From an uncultured Agathobacter sp. (GTDB taxonomy: Bacteria > Bacillota > Clostridia > Lachnospirales > Lachnospiraceae), in assembly GCA_945910395.1 (NCBI GenBank), contig CAMDYX010000005.1, positions 20,675 to 84,674 on the forward strand: 64,000 nucleotides of DNA, read 5' to 3'. This document shows positions 25,077 to 36,267 of the stretch, piece by piece. Each line of letters starts with the position of its first letter. Position 1 is the first letter of the stretch. A program made the translations under genes and the position numbers. The notes beneath the pieces are model-generated. The model saw only the letters and a program-made list of their open reading frames with translations. It did no database searches and was not told where the DNA came from.

Positions 25077-25706
25077 ATGGCAAAAGTTGTAGTTATGGAT
25101 CATCCTTTGATTCAGCACAAAATTGGACTTATGAGAAGATGCGAAACAGGCTCAAAGGATTTTCGTACCTTAGTGAGTGAGGTTGCGATGCTGGAGTGCT
25201 ATGAGGCAACAAGAGACTTAGAGCTTACCGATGTTGAGATCGAGACTCCAATCTGCAAGACCACCGTTAAGGAGCTGAAGGGAAAGAAGCTTGCGGTAGT
25301 TCCGATTCTTCGAGCAGGACTTGGAATGGTGGATGGTATGCTTGAGATGATCCCGGCAGCTAAGGTGGGACATATCGGTTTGTACCGTGACCCGGAGACG
25401 GCGGAGCCGGTGGAATATTATTGTAAGCTTCCGGCAGATTGTGCCAACCGGGAGGTATTTGTGGTAGACCCGATGCTGGCAACCGGCGGATCCTCTGTTG
25501 CCGCAATCCAGATGCTAAAGGACAAGGGCGTAAAGAGTATTCATTTTATGTGCATCATTGCAGCTCCGGAGGGAGTAAAGCGCATGACGGAAGCACATCC
25601 GGATGTAGATCTTTATATCGGTGCACTGGATGATCACTTAAATGAGCATAAGTATATTGTCCCCGGTCTTGGAGATGCGGGAGACCGTATCTTTGGAACA
25701 AAATAA
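25077..25706 (+). CDS. upp: Uracil phosphoribosyltransferase
   Basis: Upp converts uracil and PRPP to UMP in pyrimidine salvage. The 209-residue sequence has the family N-terminus [17 protein letters not shown], the PRPP-binding [18 protein letters not shown], and the C-terminal uracil-binding [15 protein letters not shown]. Length is typical. The ATG lies 4 nt after the preceding stop. In many Clostridia the dCMP deaminase and ATP synthase genes follow directly; here about 2 kb of other sequence intervenes. Confidence 0.97.
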   Translation: MAKVVVMDHPLIQHKIGLMRRCETGSKDFRTLVSEVAMLECYEATRDLELTDVEIETPICKTTVKELKGKKLAVVPILRAGLGMVDGMLEMIPAAKVGHIGLYRDPETAEPVEYYCKLPADCANREVFVVDPMLATGGSSVAAIQMLKDKGVKSIHFMCIIAAPEGVKRMTEAHPDVDLYIGALDDHLNEHKYIVPGLGDAGDRIFGTK

Positions 25707-25727
25707 ATACAATTTTAACTTCTAATT

Positions 25728-26140
25728 TCGATGTAGTTCTCTTTTCTATGGGATTCGGGCGGTATGGTGCTGCGAGAATTTAAGGGAATTACATCGAATG
25801 TTTGCTTTCTTTTGTTTCTCGATGTACATTTTGGATGCCAGATCTCATCAATTACATCGAGAAATCTGATATTTCTCTATTTTGTTGTGTAAAAAGCTAT
25901 TGTCTGAATTGTAAAAACATCGAATATTTAATAATCCCCCGAAATTGTTGTAAAAATTGAATAACGAAAAAATGAAAATACATCGATTTATTTGCTTTTT
26001 ATAGAATCGATGCATTTTTGAAAATCGCAAAAGAGAAATTTGCATCGAAAAAATTGGGTTCGATCTTTTTCGATGTAAATGTAAAAAGTAAATCGTACAG
26101 ACTACATCGAGAAGCATAAGAAATGTGCAAATCGATGAAA
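25728..26140. repeat. Cluster of CATCGA/TCGATG hairpins in a gene-free stretch
   Basis: Within about 410 bp, CATCGA or its complement TCGATG occurs about eleven times, mostly as TACATCGA/TCGATGTA. Neighbouring copies pair into hairpins: TTTCTCGATGTA near 25816 with TACATCGAGAAA near 25852; CATCGATT near 25981 with AATCGATG near 26005; CATCGAAAAA near 26043 with TTTTTCGATG near 26069. Loops differ in length and sequence. No convincing gene is present. The same motif builds the terminator at 28511-28551. Confidence 0.75.
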
Positions 26141-26169
26141 AAGGAATAAATTGAATGTGAGGATAGGAT

Positions 26170-26250
26170 ATGAGCAAAAAATTAAAATTATTACCGGCAA
26201 ATCCGGAGATCAGCGATTTGCAGGAAAAAATAGATTGTTTTTTGAAGTAA
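26170..26250 (+). CDS. Possible 26-residue small ORF
   Basis: ATG at 26170 follows GTGAGGATAGG and opens a 26-codon frame ending at TAA 26250. The product MSKKLKLLPANPEISDLQEK and a short tail matches no family recognised here. It may be a chance frame or a truncated gene start at the edge of the repeat cluster. Confidence 0.2.
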   Translation: MSKKLKLLPANPEISDLQEKIDCFLK

Positions 26251-26273
26251 AAAAGAATATGTTATAATTTTTT

Positions 26274-26299
26274 TGTAACGTTTTTGGGGATGGGGTGTC
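26274..26299 (+). promoter_or_regulatory. Candidate ECF-sigma promoter
   Basis: TGTAACGTTTTT (from 26274) and TGTC (26296-26299) resemble the -35/-10 pair of autoregulated extracytoplasmic-function sigma factors. They lie directly upstream of the sigma-like gene. A TATAAT at about 26262-26267 offers a housekeeping alternative. Confidence 0.45.
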
Positions 26300-26331
26300 A
26301 AATAAACAGAACAAACAAAGGAGGTGTGGAA

Positions 26332-26810
26332 ATGGATAATTTTGACGAGATATATAAGCATTATTACAGACAGGTCTATTCTATATTCTGGATCTGTGTG
26401 GTAACAAGGATATCGCGGAAGAAATTACTCAGGAAGCATTCTTTAAGGTTCTAAAGAAGATTGACACATTCCGGGGCGAGTGAAGCATCCATACATGGAT
26501 TATCGAAATAGCAAAAAATACATATTTGAACTATTGCAAGAAGAAAAAGCACGAATCCCCATCCGAGAGTTTAGAGATGCTTTCGGATGAAAAAAGTCCG
26601 GAAGAGGCGCTTGCGAATAAGGAAATGGCATTGGAGATTCATCAGGCGCTGCACAAGCTGCCACAACCCTATCGTGAAGTTTTCTGGATGCGAACTTTTG
26701 GAGAATTGTCATTCAAAGAAATAGGCAGAATTCTGGGAAAAACGGAAAGCTGGGCAAGAGTGACTTACCACCGGGCCAGGCTGATGATTAAGGAGGGTGT
26801 GTGCGAATGA
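26332..26810 (+). pseudogene. ECF-type RNA polymerase sigma factor, disrupted
   Basis: Translation in two frames reconstructs a sigma-70 family ECF factor. The first frame gives MDNFDEIYKHYYRQVYS; after a 1-nt loss near 26384 the sequence continues in another frame as ILDLCGNKDIAEEITQEAFF, which is region 2. An in-frame TGA at 26481-26483 then stands where relatives have Cys in FRGECS. The frame continues SIHTWIIEIAKNTYLNY and ends with an intact region 4 (LPQPYREVFWMRTFGELSF, KTESWARVTYHRARLMIKE). Two independent lesions about 100 bp apart make loss of function likely. The last 94 codons could only be translated by internal initiation. Confidence 0.85.
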
Positions 26811-27667
26811 GATATTCATGTGACGTAATAAAAGATCTGCTGCCATTGTACTGCGACAAGGTCTGCACAAAGGATAGTGCAAAAATCATAGAAGAGCATT
26901 TGGCGGAATGTCCAAGCTGCAAAGCGCTGTATCAAAAGATGGTGGAGTCAACGAAGATCGAGGAAACCGTTGCAGAGGAGGAATACGAAAAGCAGCAGGT
27001 GGAATCCATAAAAAAAGTAAAAAAGAAGTGGAAAAAGGGAAAGGCAAAATTTTTAGCGATAGGGATTCCGGTAGGGATTGCGATCGCTTTTATACTGACT
27101 CGCCTATCTGCATTCGGAGCAATGGGAATGCTATTGGTATTAAATTCGGTTACCTCACGAATTGAAACCTACACGGATGTGGCAGAATATGAAACGTATA
27201 TCGGGCCAAAAGCAATATCGCCGTACTACCATGCCGGCACGGATATTTTTCCGGAGCACATTCCGGCGGATGCGACTGTAGTGGATTATCAGTATACCTA
27301 TTACAATCCGTGGGATCCGCAGTATGTGGCGTATCTGACCTTAACTTATGAGGATGAGGAGTTTGCGCAGGAGATGGACCGGCTGGCGGAGTGCGGGATA
27401 GAGGATTATACCGGACGATATACGGTAACTGGTCCACCAAAGGGATATCGGATTGAGGCTATGGATTCCGACGAATATATGGGATTTGTCTATGCAATGA
27501 CTTCAGAGAAGGAAAATACCGTTACCTATGTGATGATCCATTTCTGCAACTATTTTCTGGATTTGGATATTCACGAATATGTTCCAGATGAATATCTGTT
27601 GGAGGGATTTGATGCGACACAGGACAATCCATATCGGGAACAGATTCATGCAGAAAAGCAGAAATGA
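26807..27667 (+). CDS. Zinc-finger anti-sigma factor, membrane-anchored
   Basis: The 286-residue protein starts with a putative zinc-finger anti-sigma domain (zf-HC2: CDVIKDLLPLYCDK, EEHLAECPSC). A lysine-rich linker precedes one transmembrane segment (about 85-110) and an extracytoplasmic domain of about 175 residues follows. Its ATG overlaps the sigma gene's stop (ATGA) with AAGGAGG upstream, the usual coupled sigma/anti-sigma arrangement. The cognate sigma gene is broken, so this protein now has no obvious partner in the window. Confidence 0.8.
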   Translation: MRYSCDVIKDLLPLYCDKVCTKDSAKIIEEHLAECPSCKALYQKMVESTKIEETVAEEEYEKQQVESIKKVKKKWKKGKAKFLAIGIPVGIAIAFILTRLSAFGAMGMLLVLNSVTSRIETYTDVAEYETYIGPKAISPYYHAGTDIFPEHIPADATVVDYQYTYYNPWDPQYVAYLTLTYEDEEFAQEMDRLAECGIEDYTGRYTVTGPPKGYRIEAMDSDEYMGFVYAMTSEKENTVTYVMIHFCNYFLDLDIHEYVPDEYLLEGFDATQDNPYREQIHAEKQK

Positions 27668-27766
27668 AGCAGATTTGACTTACATCTTTTCTTGTAGAAT
27701 ACGCGTTTTTGTGCTATTCTCGATATAGAAAAAACACGCCGGACAGGCAGGAAAGGGGCTTGCGAT

Positions 27767-28249
27767 ATGTCAAGCAGTAAAAGAGAAGACTTTATTGGCT
27801 GGGATGAATATTTTATGGGTGTTGCGATGCTTTCCGCAATGCGTTCAAAGGATCCAAATACACAGGTTGGTGCCTGCATTGTAAGTCCGGAGCATAAAAT
27901 TCTCTCCATGGGGTACAACGGATTTCCCACAGGCTGCTCGGATGATGAGTTTACCTGGGAAAGAGATGGGGAAGATAATAAATATTTCTACTCTACGCAC
28001 AGCGAGCTGAACGCAATTTTAAACTATCGGGGAGGAAGTATCGAGGGCGCATCTATTTTTGTAACGCTCTTTCCCTGTAATGAATGTGCGAAAGCCATCA
28101 TTCAATCCGGTATAAAAGAGGTGGTCTATGCAGATGATAAGTATAGCATGACTCCCGGTGTCATAGCTTCCAAGAAAATGCTAAATGCAGCAGGAATTAA
28201 GCTGCGGCGCTACGTACCGAAGGGAAGGCAGATTATATTAGATCTTTAA
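27767..28249 (+). CDS. dCMP deaminase
   Basis: The 160-residue zinc enzyme deaminates dCMP to dUMP, a precursor for thymidylate. The zinc site is HSELNAILNY plus PCNECAKAII, and DPNTQVGACIVSPEHKI and GYNGFPTGCSDDE are typical of the ComEB/dCMP deaminase group. Its place near upp and the atp genes is conserved in Clostridia. A GAAAGGGG site precedes the ATG. Confidence 0.93.
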   Translation: MSSSKREDFIGWDEYFMGVAMLSAMRSKDPNTQVGACIVSPEHKILSMGYNGFPTGCSDDEFTWERDGEDNKYFYSTHSELNAILNYRGGSIEGASIFVTLFPCNECAKAIIQSGIKEVVYADDKYSMTPGVIASKKMLNAAGIKLRRYVPKGRQIILDL

Positions 28250-28270
28250 TAGGAAAAGAGGAAGAAGACA

Positions 28271-28498
28271 TTGTCCCGGAAAAAGAAAAAAGAGGATTCC
28301 CGCATGGTATGGGATGCACTGGTTATGGTGCTGCAGTTTGGAATCAATATGCTGGTGCCGATATTAGGCTGTACATTGTTAGGTGTATGGCTTGGGAATA
28401 AGCTTAATATCAACTGGCTTGCAATTCCGCTCTTTTTTGTAGGAGCGATTGCAGGCGGGCAGAATGTGTACCGGATGGCAAAAAAATTTATGAAGTAA
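28271..28498 (+). CDS. AtpZ/AtpI-family small membrane protein
   Basis: The 75-residue protein has a basic N-terminus and two membrane helices (FGINMLVPILGCTLLGVWLG and IPLFFVGAIAGGQNVYRM). It matches the short AtpZ-type proteins encoded beside F-type ATP synthases, proposed to aid Mg2+ or Ca2+ import or c-ring assembly. The TTG start at 28271 follows GAGGAAG. It is separated from the rest of the atp operon by a terminator and copy B of the dispersed repeat. Confidence 0.8.
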   Translation: MSRKKKKEDSRMVWDALVMVLQFGINMLVPILGCTLLGVWLGNKLNINWLAIPLFFVGAIAGGQNVYRMAKKFMK

Positions 28499-28510
28499 CA
28501 CTGCGAAAGA

Positions 28511-28551
28511 AAACATCGAAGACGATAAACAGATCGATTCGATGTTTTTTT
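28511..28551 (+). terminator. Terminator built from the CATCGA hairpin motif
   Basis: The stem AAACATCGAA (28511-28520) / TTCGATGTTT (28538-28547), with a further GATCGAT-containing inner part, is followed by T residues. The arms are the same CATCGA/TCGATG motif that is repeated after upp. Confidence 0.75.
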
Positions 28552-28586
28552 ATGGCTTTTTTCGCAAATGAAAATACGCATTTCAG

Positions 28587-28770
28587 AAGTCCCTTTTCGG
28601 AATTATGTTTCTGAGAATGAATTTTGCTATTTGAACCAGAACGTTTAAAAAGCGTCGGCATTTAATGAGCAATTTATTGCGAATTTAGTACCGCTACGCT
28701 TTTTACAAACGAGAGTGGGTTCTGATTCGAATATGCAAATTCATTCAGGAACACAATTTCGAAATGGGAG
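28587..28770 (-). repeat. Dispersed palindromic element, copy B
   Basis: This is inverted relative to copy A. The ends are AGTCCCTTTTCGGAATTATG and the complement CACAATTTCGAAATGGGAG. The core AAAAAGCGTCGGCATTTAATG and ACCGCTACGCTTTTTACAAAC pairs around an ATTTATT loop. It separates the AtpZ-like gene from atpI and lies upstream of the atp promoter. Confidence 0.87.
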
Positions 28771-28801
28771 TTTCAAAATATCTGTATGGAAGAAATATAC
28801 A

Positions 28802-28876
28802 ATTTGACCAATCTGTCAAATAGGAGCGATTATTTTTTGGAATTTGTAGACAAATTTGAAGAAAAAGAGGTATAAT
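28802..28876 (+). promoter_or_regulatory. Promoter region of the ATP synthase operon
   Basis: A candidate promoter is TAGACA (28847-28852), 18-bp spacer and TATAAT (28871-28876). Upstream lies a perfect inverted repeat, ATTTGAC (28802-28808) and GTCAAAT (28815-28821), which may bind a regulator. The transcript would start near 28883. Confidence 0.55.
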
Positions 28877-28921
28877 ACCAATAACTGTTTATTGAGAAAA
28901 TAGACCCATAGAGGAAGTTGT

Positions 28922-29389
28922 ATGCTTAGAAGATTAAACGATGCATTACCGGGACTTGTTTTGGGAATTATCCTTTATGGAGTAATCTGCCAGATCGCCG
29001 GAGTGTGGTTTGTAGAAGATAAGATCGGGTATTCCATCGGTCTTTGGTACGGAATTGCGATTGCCGTTGGAATGGCGATAAATCTCGCTTCCGTAATCTA
29101 TGATTCTGTCACATTGGGGGACAGTAAAGGTGCCAACCGCAGAATTATTGCAAAATCTTTATTGCGTTACATGGTTGTAGTGATTCTGTTTTTTATATTG
29201 GGTTGTTTTAAATTCGGCAATCTTTTTTCTGCTCTTCTTGGAGTGCTGGGGCTTAAGCTTTCTGCTTATGCACAGCCGCTTCTTACAAGAGTGGAAAACA
29301 GAATCCTTGGAAGAAGTGATGCGTCTTCTGAGGAGGAAGAGGATTCTTTTGCAGCAGAGGAAGCTGCTGCGCCGGATTTTGAAAAATAA
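28922..29389 (+). CDS. atpI: ATP synthase subunit I-like membrane protein
   Basis: The 155-residue protein has four hydrophobic segments (LVLGIILYGVICQIAGVWF, IGLWYGIAIAVGMAINLASV, YMVVVILFFILGCF and a fourth) and a long acidic tail (SSEEEEDSFAAEEAA). Position directly before atpB and topology match AtpI, an assembly factor for the c-ring. Sequence conservation in this family is low, so the call rests partly on context. Confidence 0.75.
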   Translation: MLRRLNDALPGLVLGIILYGVICQIAGVWFVEDKIGYSIGLWYGIAIAVGMAINLASVIYDSVTLGDSKGANRRIIAKSLLRYMVVVILFFILGCFKFGNLFSALLGVLGLKLSAYAQPLLTRVENRILGRSDASSEEEEDSFAAEEAAAPDFEK

Positions 29390-29406
29390 ATAAAGGAGGT
29401 GACAAT

Positions 29407-30470
<1,064 letters not shown>

Positions 30471-30509
30471 TTGCCAAAAGGCCCATAAAACGGAAAGGAG
30501 AGTAGAAGG

Positions 30510-31043
30510 TTGCTATTAGCAGAAGATTATACATTCTTATTTAATCTGGATGCCCAGCTGCTCTTCGATACAGCATTACTTGCTGCTGCTGTATTCTTAC
30601 TTTTCCTTGGAATGTCATACCTGTTATTCAATCCTGCAAGAAAATTGCTTGCAGACAGACAGGAAAGAATCGATAGCGATATCAATTCCGCAAAGGAAGA
30701 TAAGGAAAGCGCTGCAGCCCTTAAGGCTGAATATGAAGCAAAGCTGAAGGAAGTCGATAAAGAAGTGGAAGTCATTCTTTCGGAAGCCAGACAAAAGGCA
30801 ATGAAAAATGAGGCAAAGATTATCGGCGAGGCAAAGGAAGAAGCGTCCCGCATTGTAAGGAGAGCGCAGGAAGAAGCAGAGCTTGAGAAGAAGCATGCCA
30901 TGGATGATATGAAGCAGGAAATGATTCAGATCGCATCCCTCATGGCGGAAAAAGTGGTTGCTGCTTCCATTGACACGAAGATTCAGGATACACTGGTAGA
31001 AGAAACGTTAAAGGAGATGGGTAACTCAACATGGCTAAGCTAG
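30510..31043 (+). CDS. atpF: F-type ATP synthase subunit b
   Basis: Subunit b is the peripheral stalk linking Fo to F1. The 177-residue protein has one N-terminal membrane helix (about 14-38, FDTALLAAAVFLLFLGMSYL) and a long charged coiled coil rich in Glu, Lys and Ala. The start is TTG at 30510 after GGAAAGGAGAG. It overlaps the delta subunit gene by 13 nt, which suggests coupled synthesis. Confidence 0.94.
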   Translation: MLLAEDYTFLFNLDAQLLFDTALLAAAVFLLFLGMSYLLFNPARKLLADRQERIDSDINSAKEDKESAAALKAEYEAKLKEVDKEVEVILSEARQKAMKNEAKIIGEAKEEASRIVRRAQEEAELEKKHAMDDMKQEMIQIASLMAEKVVAASIDTKIQDTLVEETLKEMGNSTWLS

Positions 31044-31576
31044 TCTCAAAGACATATGGTGATGCACTGTTTGAGTTGGCTCTTGAGGCAGACAAATTGG
31101 ATCTTTTCCTAGAAGAGGTCAAGGCGGTTGCCGAAGCGATGGAACAAAACGAAGATCTGACCAGACTGATGAATCATCCAAAGATTGTCAAAGAAGAAAA
31201 AATGAAACTCATAGAAGACATTTTCAAAGGAAATGTATCCGATGAACTGGTCGGACTGATGCGTATGGTGGTAGAAAAAGGCCATTATAACGAACTTGGC
31301 AGCATCTTTTTGTATTTTATCAATCAGGTAAAGGAATACAAAAAAATCGGGACTGCTTATGTGACAGCTCCGCTTCCTCTTTCTGACGAGCAGAAAGCAG
31401 CAGTGGAAAAGCGTCTTTTAGAGACCACAAAGTATGTAGAGTTCGAGATGCACTATGATGTAGATGTCGCACTTATTGGCGGCCTTGTAATCCGCATCGG
31501 GGACAGAGTTGTGGACAGCAGTGTAAAGAATAAGCTGACATCCTTAACCCGGGAACTGACGCAGATTACGATTTAA
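31031..31576 (+). CDS. atpH: F-type ATP synthase subunit delta
   Basis: The delta subunit connects the b stalk to the top of the F1 head. The 181-residue sequence has the helical N-terminal domain (SKTYGDALFELALEADKLD) and the C-terminal LIGGLVIRIGDRVVDSSVKN signature. Length is normal. It starts inside the 3' end of atpF. Confidence 0.95.
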   Translation: MAKLVSKTYGDALFELALEADKLDLFLEEVKAVAEAMEQNEDLTRLMNHPKIVKEEKMKLIEDIFKGNVSDELVGLMRMVVEKGHYNELGSIFLYFINQVKEYKKIGTAYVTAPLPLSDEQKAAVEKRLLETTKYVEFEMHYDVDVALIGGLVIRIGDRVVDSSVKNKLTSLTRELTQITI

Positions 31577-31595
31577 AAAAATTGAAAGTAGGTGA

Positions 31596-33110
<1,515 letters not shown>

Positions 33111-33135
33111 AACGGTGGAAAGTAGGTGGTAAATA

Positions 33136-33990
33136 ATGGCCTCCATGCGAGACATTAAGCGAAGAAAACAGAGTATTTCAAGTACTCAGCAGATCACCAA
33201 AGCAATGAAGCTTGTTTCAACCGTTAAATTGCAGAAGGCAAAGACCAGAGCAGAAGCAACGGATCCGTATTTTCATTACATGTATAAGACGGTGAGCTCT
33301 ATTCTTGCAAAGAGCAAAAACCTAAGTCATCCGTTCCTTACGGCGGGGGAGTCTACGAAAAAGGCCGTGGTAGTGATTACCAGTAATCGTGGACTTGCAG
33401 GCGGATACAACTCAAATGTTGTAAAGCTTGTCACCGGAGAAGATTGGGATAAGGAGGACGTTGATATCTACGCAATCGGTGGAAAGGGTGCGGAAGCCCT
33501 TGCACACAGAGGATATCATATAGCGGATAATGCTTCTGAAATTATGGAGAATCCTACTTATTCGGACGCTGCAGCAATGTGCCAGAAGGTGCTGGATGCT
33601 TTTGTAAACGGAGAGGTGGGAGAGATTTATCTGGCCTATACACATTTTAAGAATACGGTTTCCCATGAACCAGAGCTGATTAAGCTGCTCCCGGTAGAAA
33701 TCGACGAGGAGGATCTTAATGAAGGATCCGATATTCTGATGAACTATGAGCCAAATGAGGAAGAAGCTTTAAACATGATCATTCCCAAATATGTTACAAG
33801 TCTTTTCTACGGAGCTTTAGTAGAGGCTGTAGCAAGCGAGAATGGTGCGAGAATGCAGGCAATGGATTCCGCAACCAGCAACGCAGAGGAAATGATCAGT
33901 GATCTGACACTTAAATATAACCGTGCGCGCCAGGGCTCTATTACACAGGAGCTTACGGAAATCATTGCAGGCGCAAATGCGATTTCGTAA
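33136..33990 (+). CDS. atpG: F-type ATP synthase subunit gamma
   Basis: Gamma is the rotating central shaft. The 284-residue protein has the conserved N-terminal helix (MRDIKRRKQSISSTQQITKA MK region) and C-terminal helix (SATSNAEEMISDLTLKYNRA followed by RQGSITQELTEI). The middle Rossmann-like part contains VVITSNRGLAGGYNSNVVK. Length is normal. It lies between atpA and atpD as in almost all bacteria. Confidence 0.96.
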   Translation: MASMRDIKRRKQSISSTQQITKAMKLVSTVKLQKAKTRAEATDPYFHYMYKTVSSILAKSKNLSHPFLTAGESTKKAVVVITSNRGLAGGYNSNVVKLVTGEDWDKEDVDIYAIGGKGAEALAHRGYHIADNASEIMENPTYSDAAAMCQKVLDAFVNGEVGEIYLAYTHFKNTVSHEPELIKLLPVEIDEEDLNEGSDILMNYEPNEEEALNMIIPKYVTSLFYGALVEAVASENGARMQAMDSATSNAEEMISDLTLKYNRARQGSITQELTEIIAGANAIS

Positions 33991-34018
33991 TTCTAGAATA
34001 ATAATTAAGGAGAAATAG

Positions 34019-35413
<1,395 letters not shown>

Positions 35414-35424
35414 GGAGTGAGCGT

Positions 35425-35838
35425 ATGGCAGAAGCAAATCGTGTGTTTGAAATAGAAATCATTACACCGGATCGTGTGTTTTACACAGGAGAGGCAGATT
35501 TCCTGGAATTTACAACCGCAGACGGAGATGTGGGAATCTACAAGGATCACATACCGCTTACAACTGTGCTTGCACCCGGCATTGTAACCATTCATAATGG
35601 GGATGAGGTAAAGCAGGCAGCAGTACATGCAGGTTTTGCAGAAATCTTAGGAGACAAGGTGATACTTCTTGCAGAGCTTGCAGAGTGGCCGAATGAGATT
35701 GATGTAGAACGTGCGGAGGCGGCAAAGGCCCGCGCTGAGGAACGTCTGGCAAATCATACCGCAGATACCGATATTGTGCGTGCGGAGTTTGCGCTTCGCA
35801 AGGCATTGATCCGAATTGATGCGGCGAGATTAAAATAG
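35425..35838 (+). CDS. atpC: F-type ATP synthase subunit epsilon
   Basis: Epsilon regulates F1 rotation. The 137-residue protein has the beta-sandwich (EIITPDRVFYTGEADFLEF, GDVGIYKDHIPLTTVLAPG) and the C-terminal helical hairpin (RAEAAKARAEERLA). It is the last gene of the operon and is followed by a clear terminator. Confidence 0.95.
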   Translation: MAEANRVFEIEIITPDRVFYTGEADFLEFTTADGDVGIYKDHIPLTTVLAPGIVTIHNGDEVKQAAVHAGFAEILGDKVILLAELAEWPNEIDVERAEAAKARAEERLANHTADTDIVRAEFALRKALIRIDAARLK

Positions 35839-35844
35839 TAAATA

Positions 35845-35883
35845 AAATTGGGTGCATTCATGAGGATGCACCCAATTTCTTTT
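35845..35883 (+). terminator. Terminator of the ATP synthase operon
   Basis: A perfect 13-bp stem AAATTGGGTGCAT (35845-35857) / ATGCACCCAATTT (35866-35878) is followed by a T-rich tail. Confidence 0.92.
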
Positions 35884-36267
35884 GAAAATCCAATTTTAGA
35901 ACTCCCACTTCGGAAAAGTGGGTATAGGCTGGATGCAACGATTTTTCGGAGCGGAAGTGCGGGATTTGGAAAGATTTGAGGTGCTAGTACCGTCGTATAC
36001 CTAAAAATCTTGAAAAACAGCTTCAAATTGCGGCTTTTTCAAGCGAATTGTATTATTTAGAAGAGTGGATTTCGCTGTATACCTAGATATTTGCAATTTC
36101 TTAGGTACAGGCTAGAATTGAACCGGCGAAAAGTACAGTTTACTAATCAACCAGTGACATTATACAGTTTATCGATCAAGCCTGAAGCAGAATCCACTGT
36201 CGCTTGTAAAAAGTAAAATAGGATATAAACCAAGTAGGTATATAAAAGGAAAGAAAAGGGGATGGGC
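35884..36267. other. Gene-free stretch with degenerate repeat remnants
   Basis: No credible gene is seen in about 380 bp. It holds a hairpin (CCCACTTCGG...AGTGGG, near 35899-35924) resembling the termini of the dispersed element, two copies of GTATACCTA (near 35994 and 36079), two diverged copies of TACAGTTTA-x3-ATCAA (near 36134 and 36163), and a fragment CAGAATCCACTGTCGCTTGT (from 36188) that matches the arm of the dispersed element (CAGAACCCACTCTCGTTTGT). It looks like a graveyard of older insertions. Confidence 0.5.

Noticed and set aside
25728..26140. CATCGA cluster as a CRISPR array or replication origin
   Set aside because: Spacing and orientation are irregular, the repeat is too short, and the motif is not a DnaA box; no dnaA or partition gene is near.
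26481..26483. TGA replacing a Cys codon as a possible selenocysteine site
   Set aside because: A separate frameshift about 100 bp upstream already breaks the gene and no SECIS-like hairpin was noticed after the TGA; a pseudogene is simpler.
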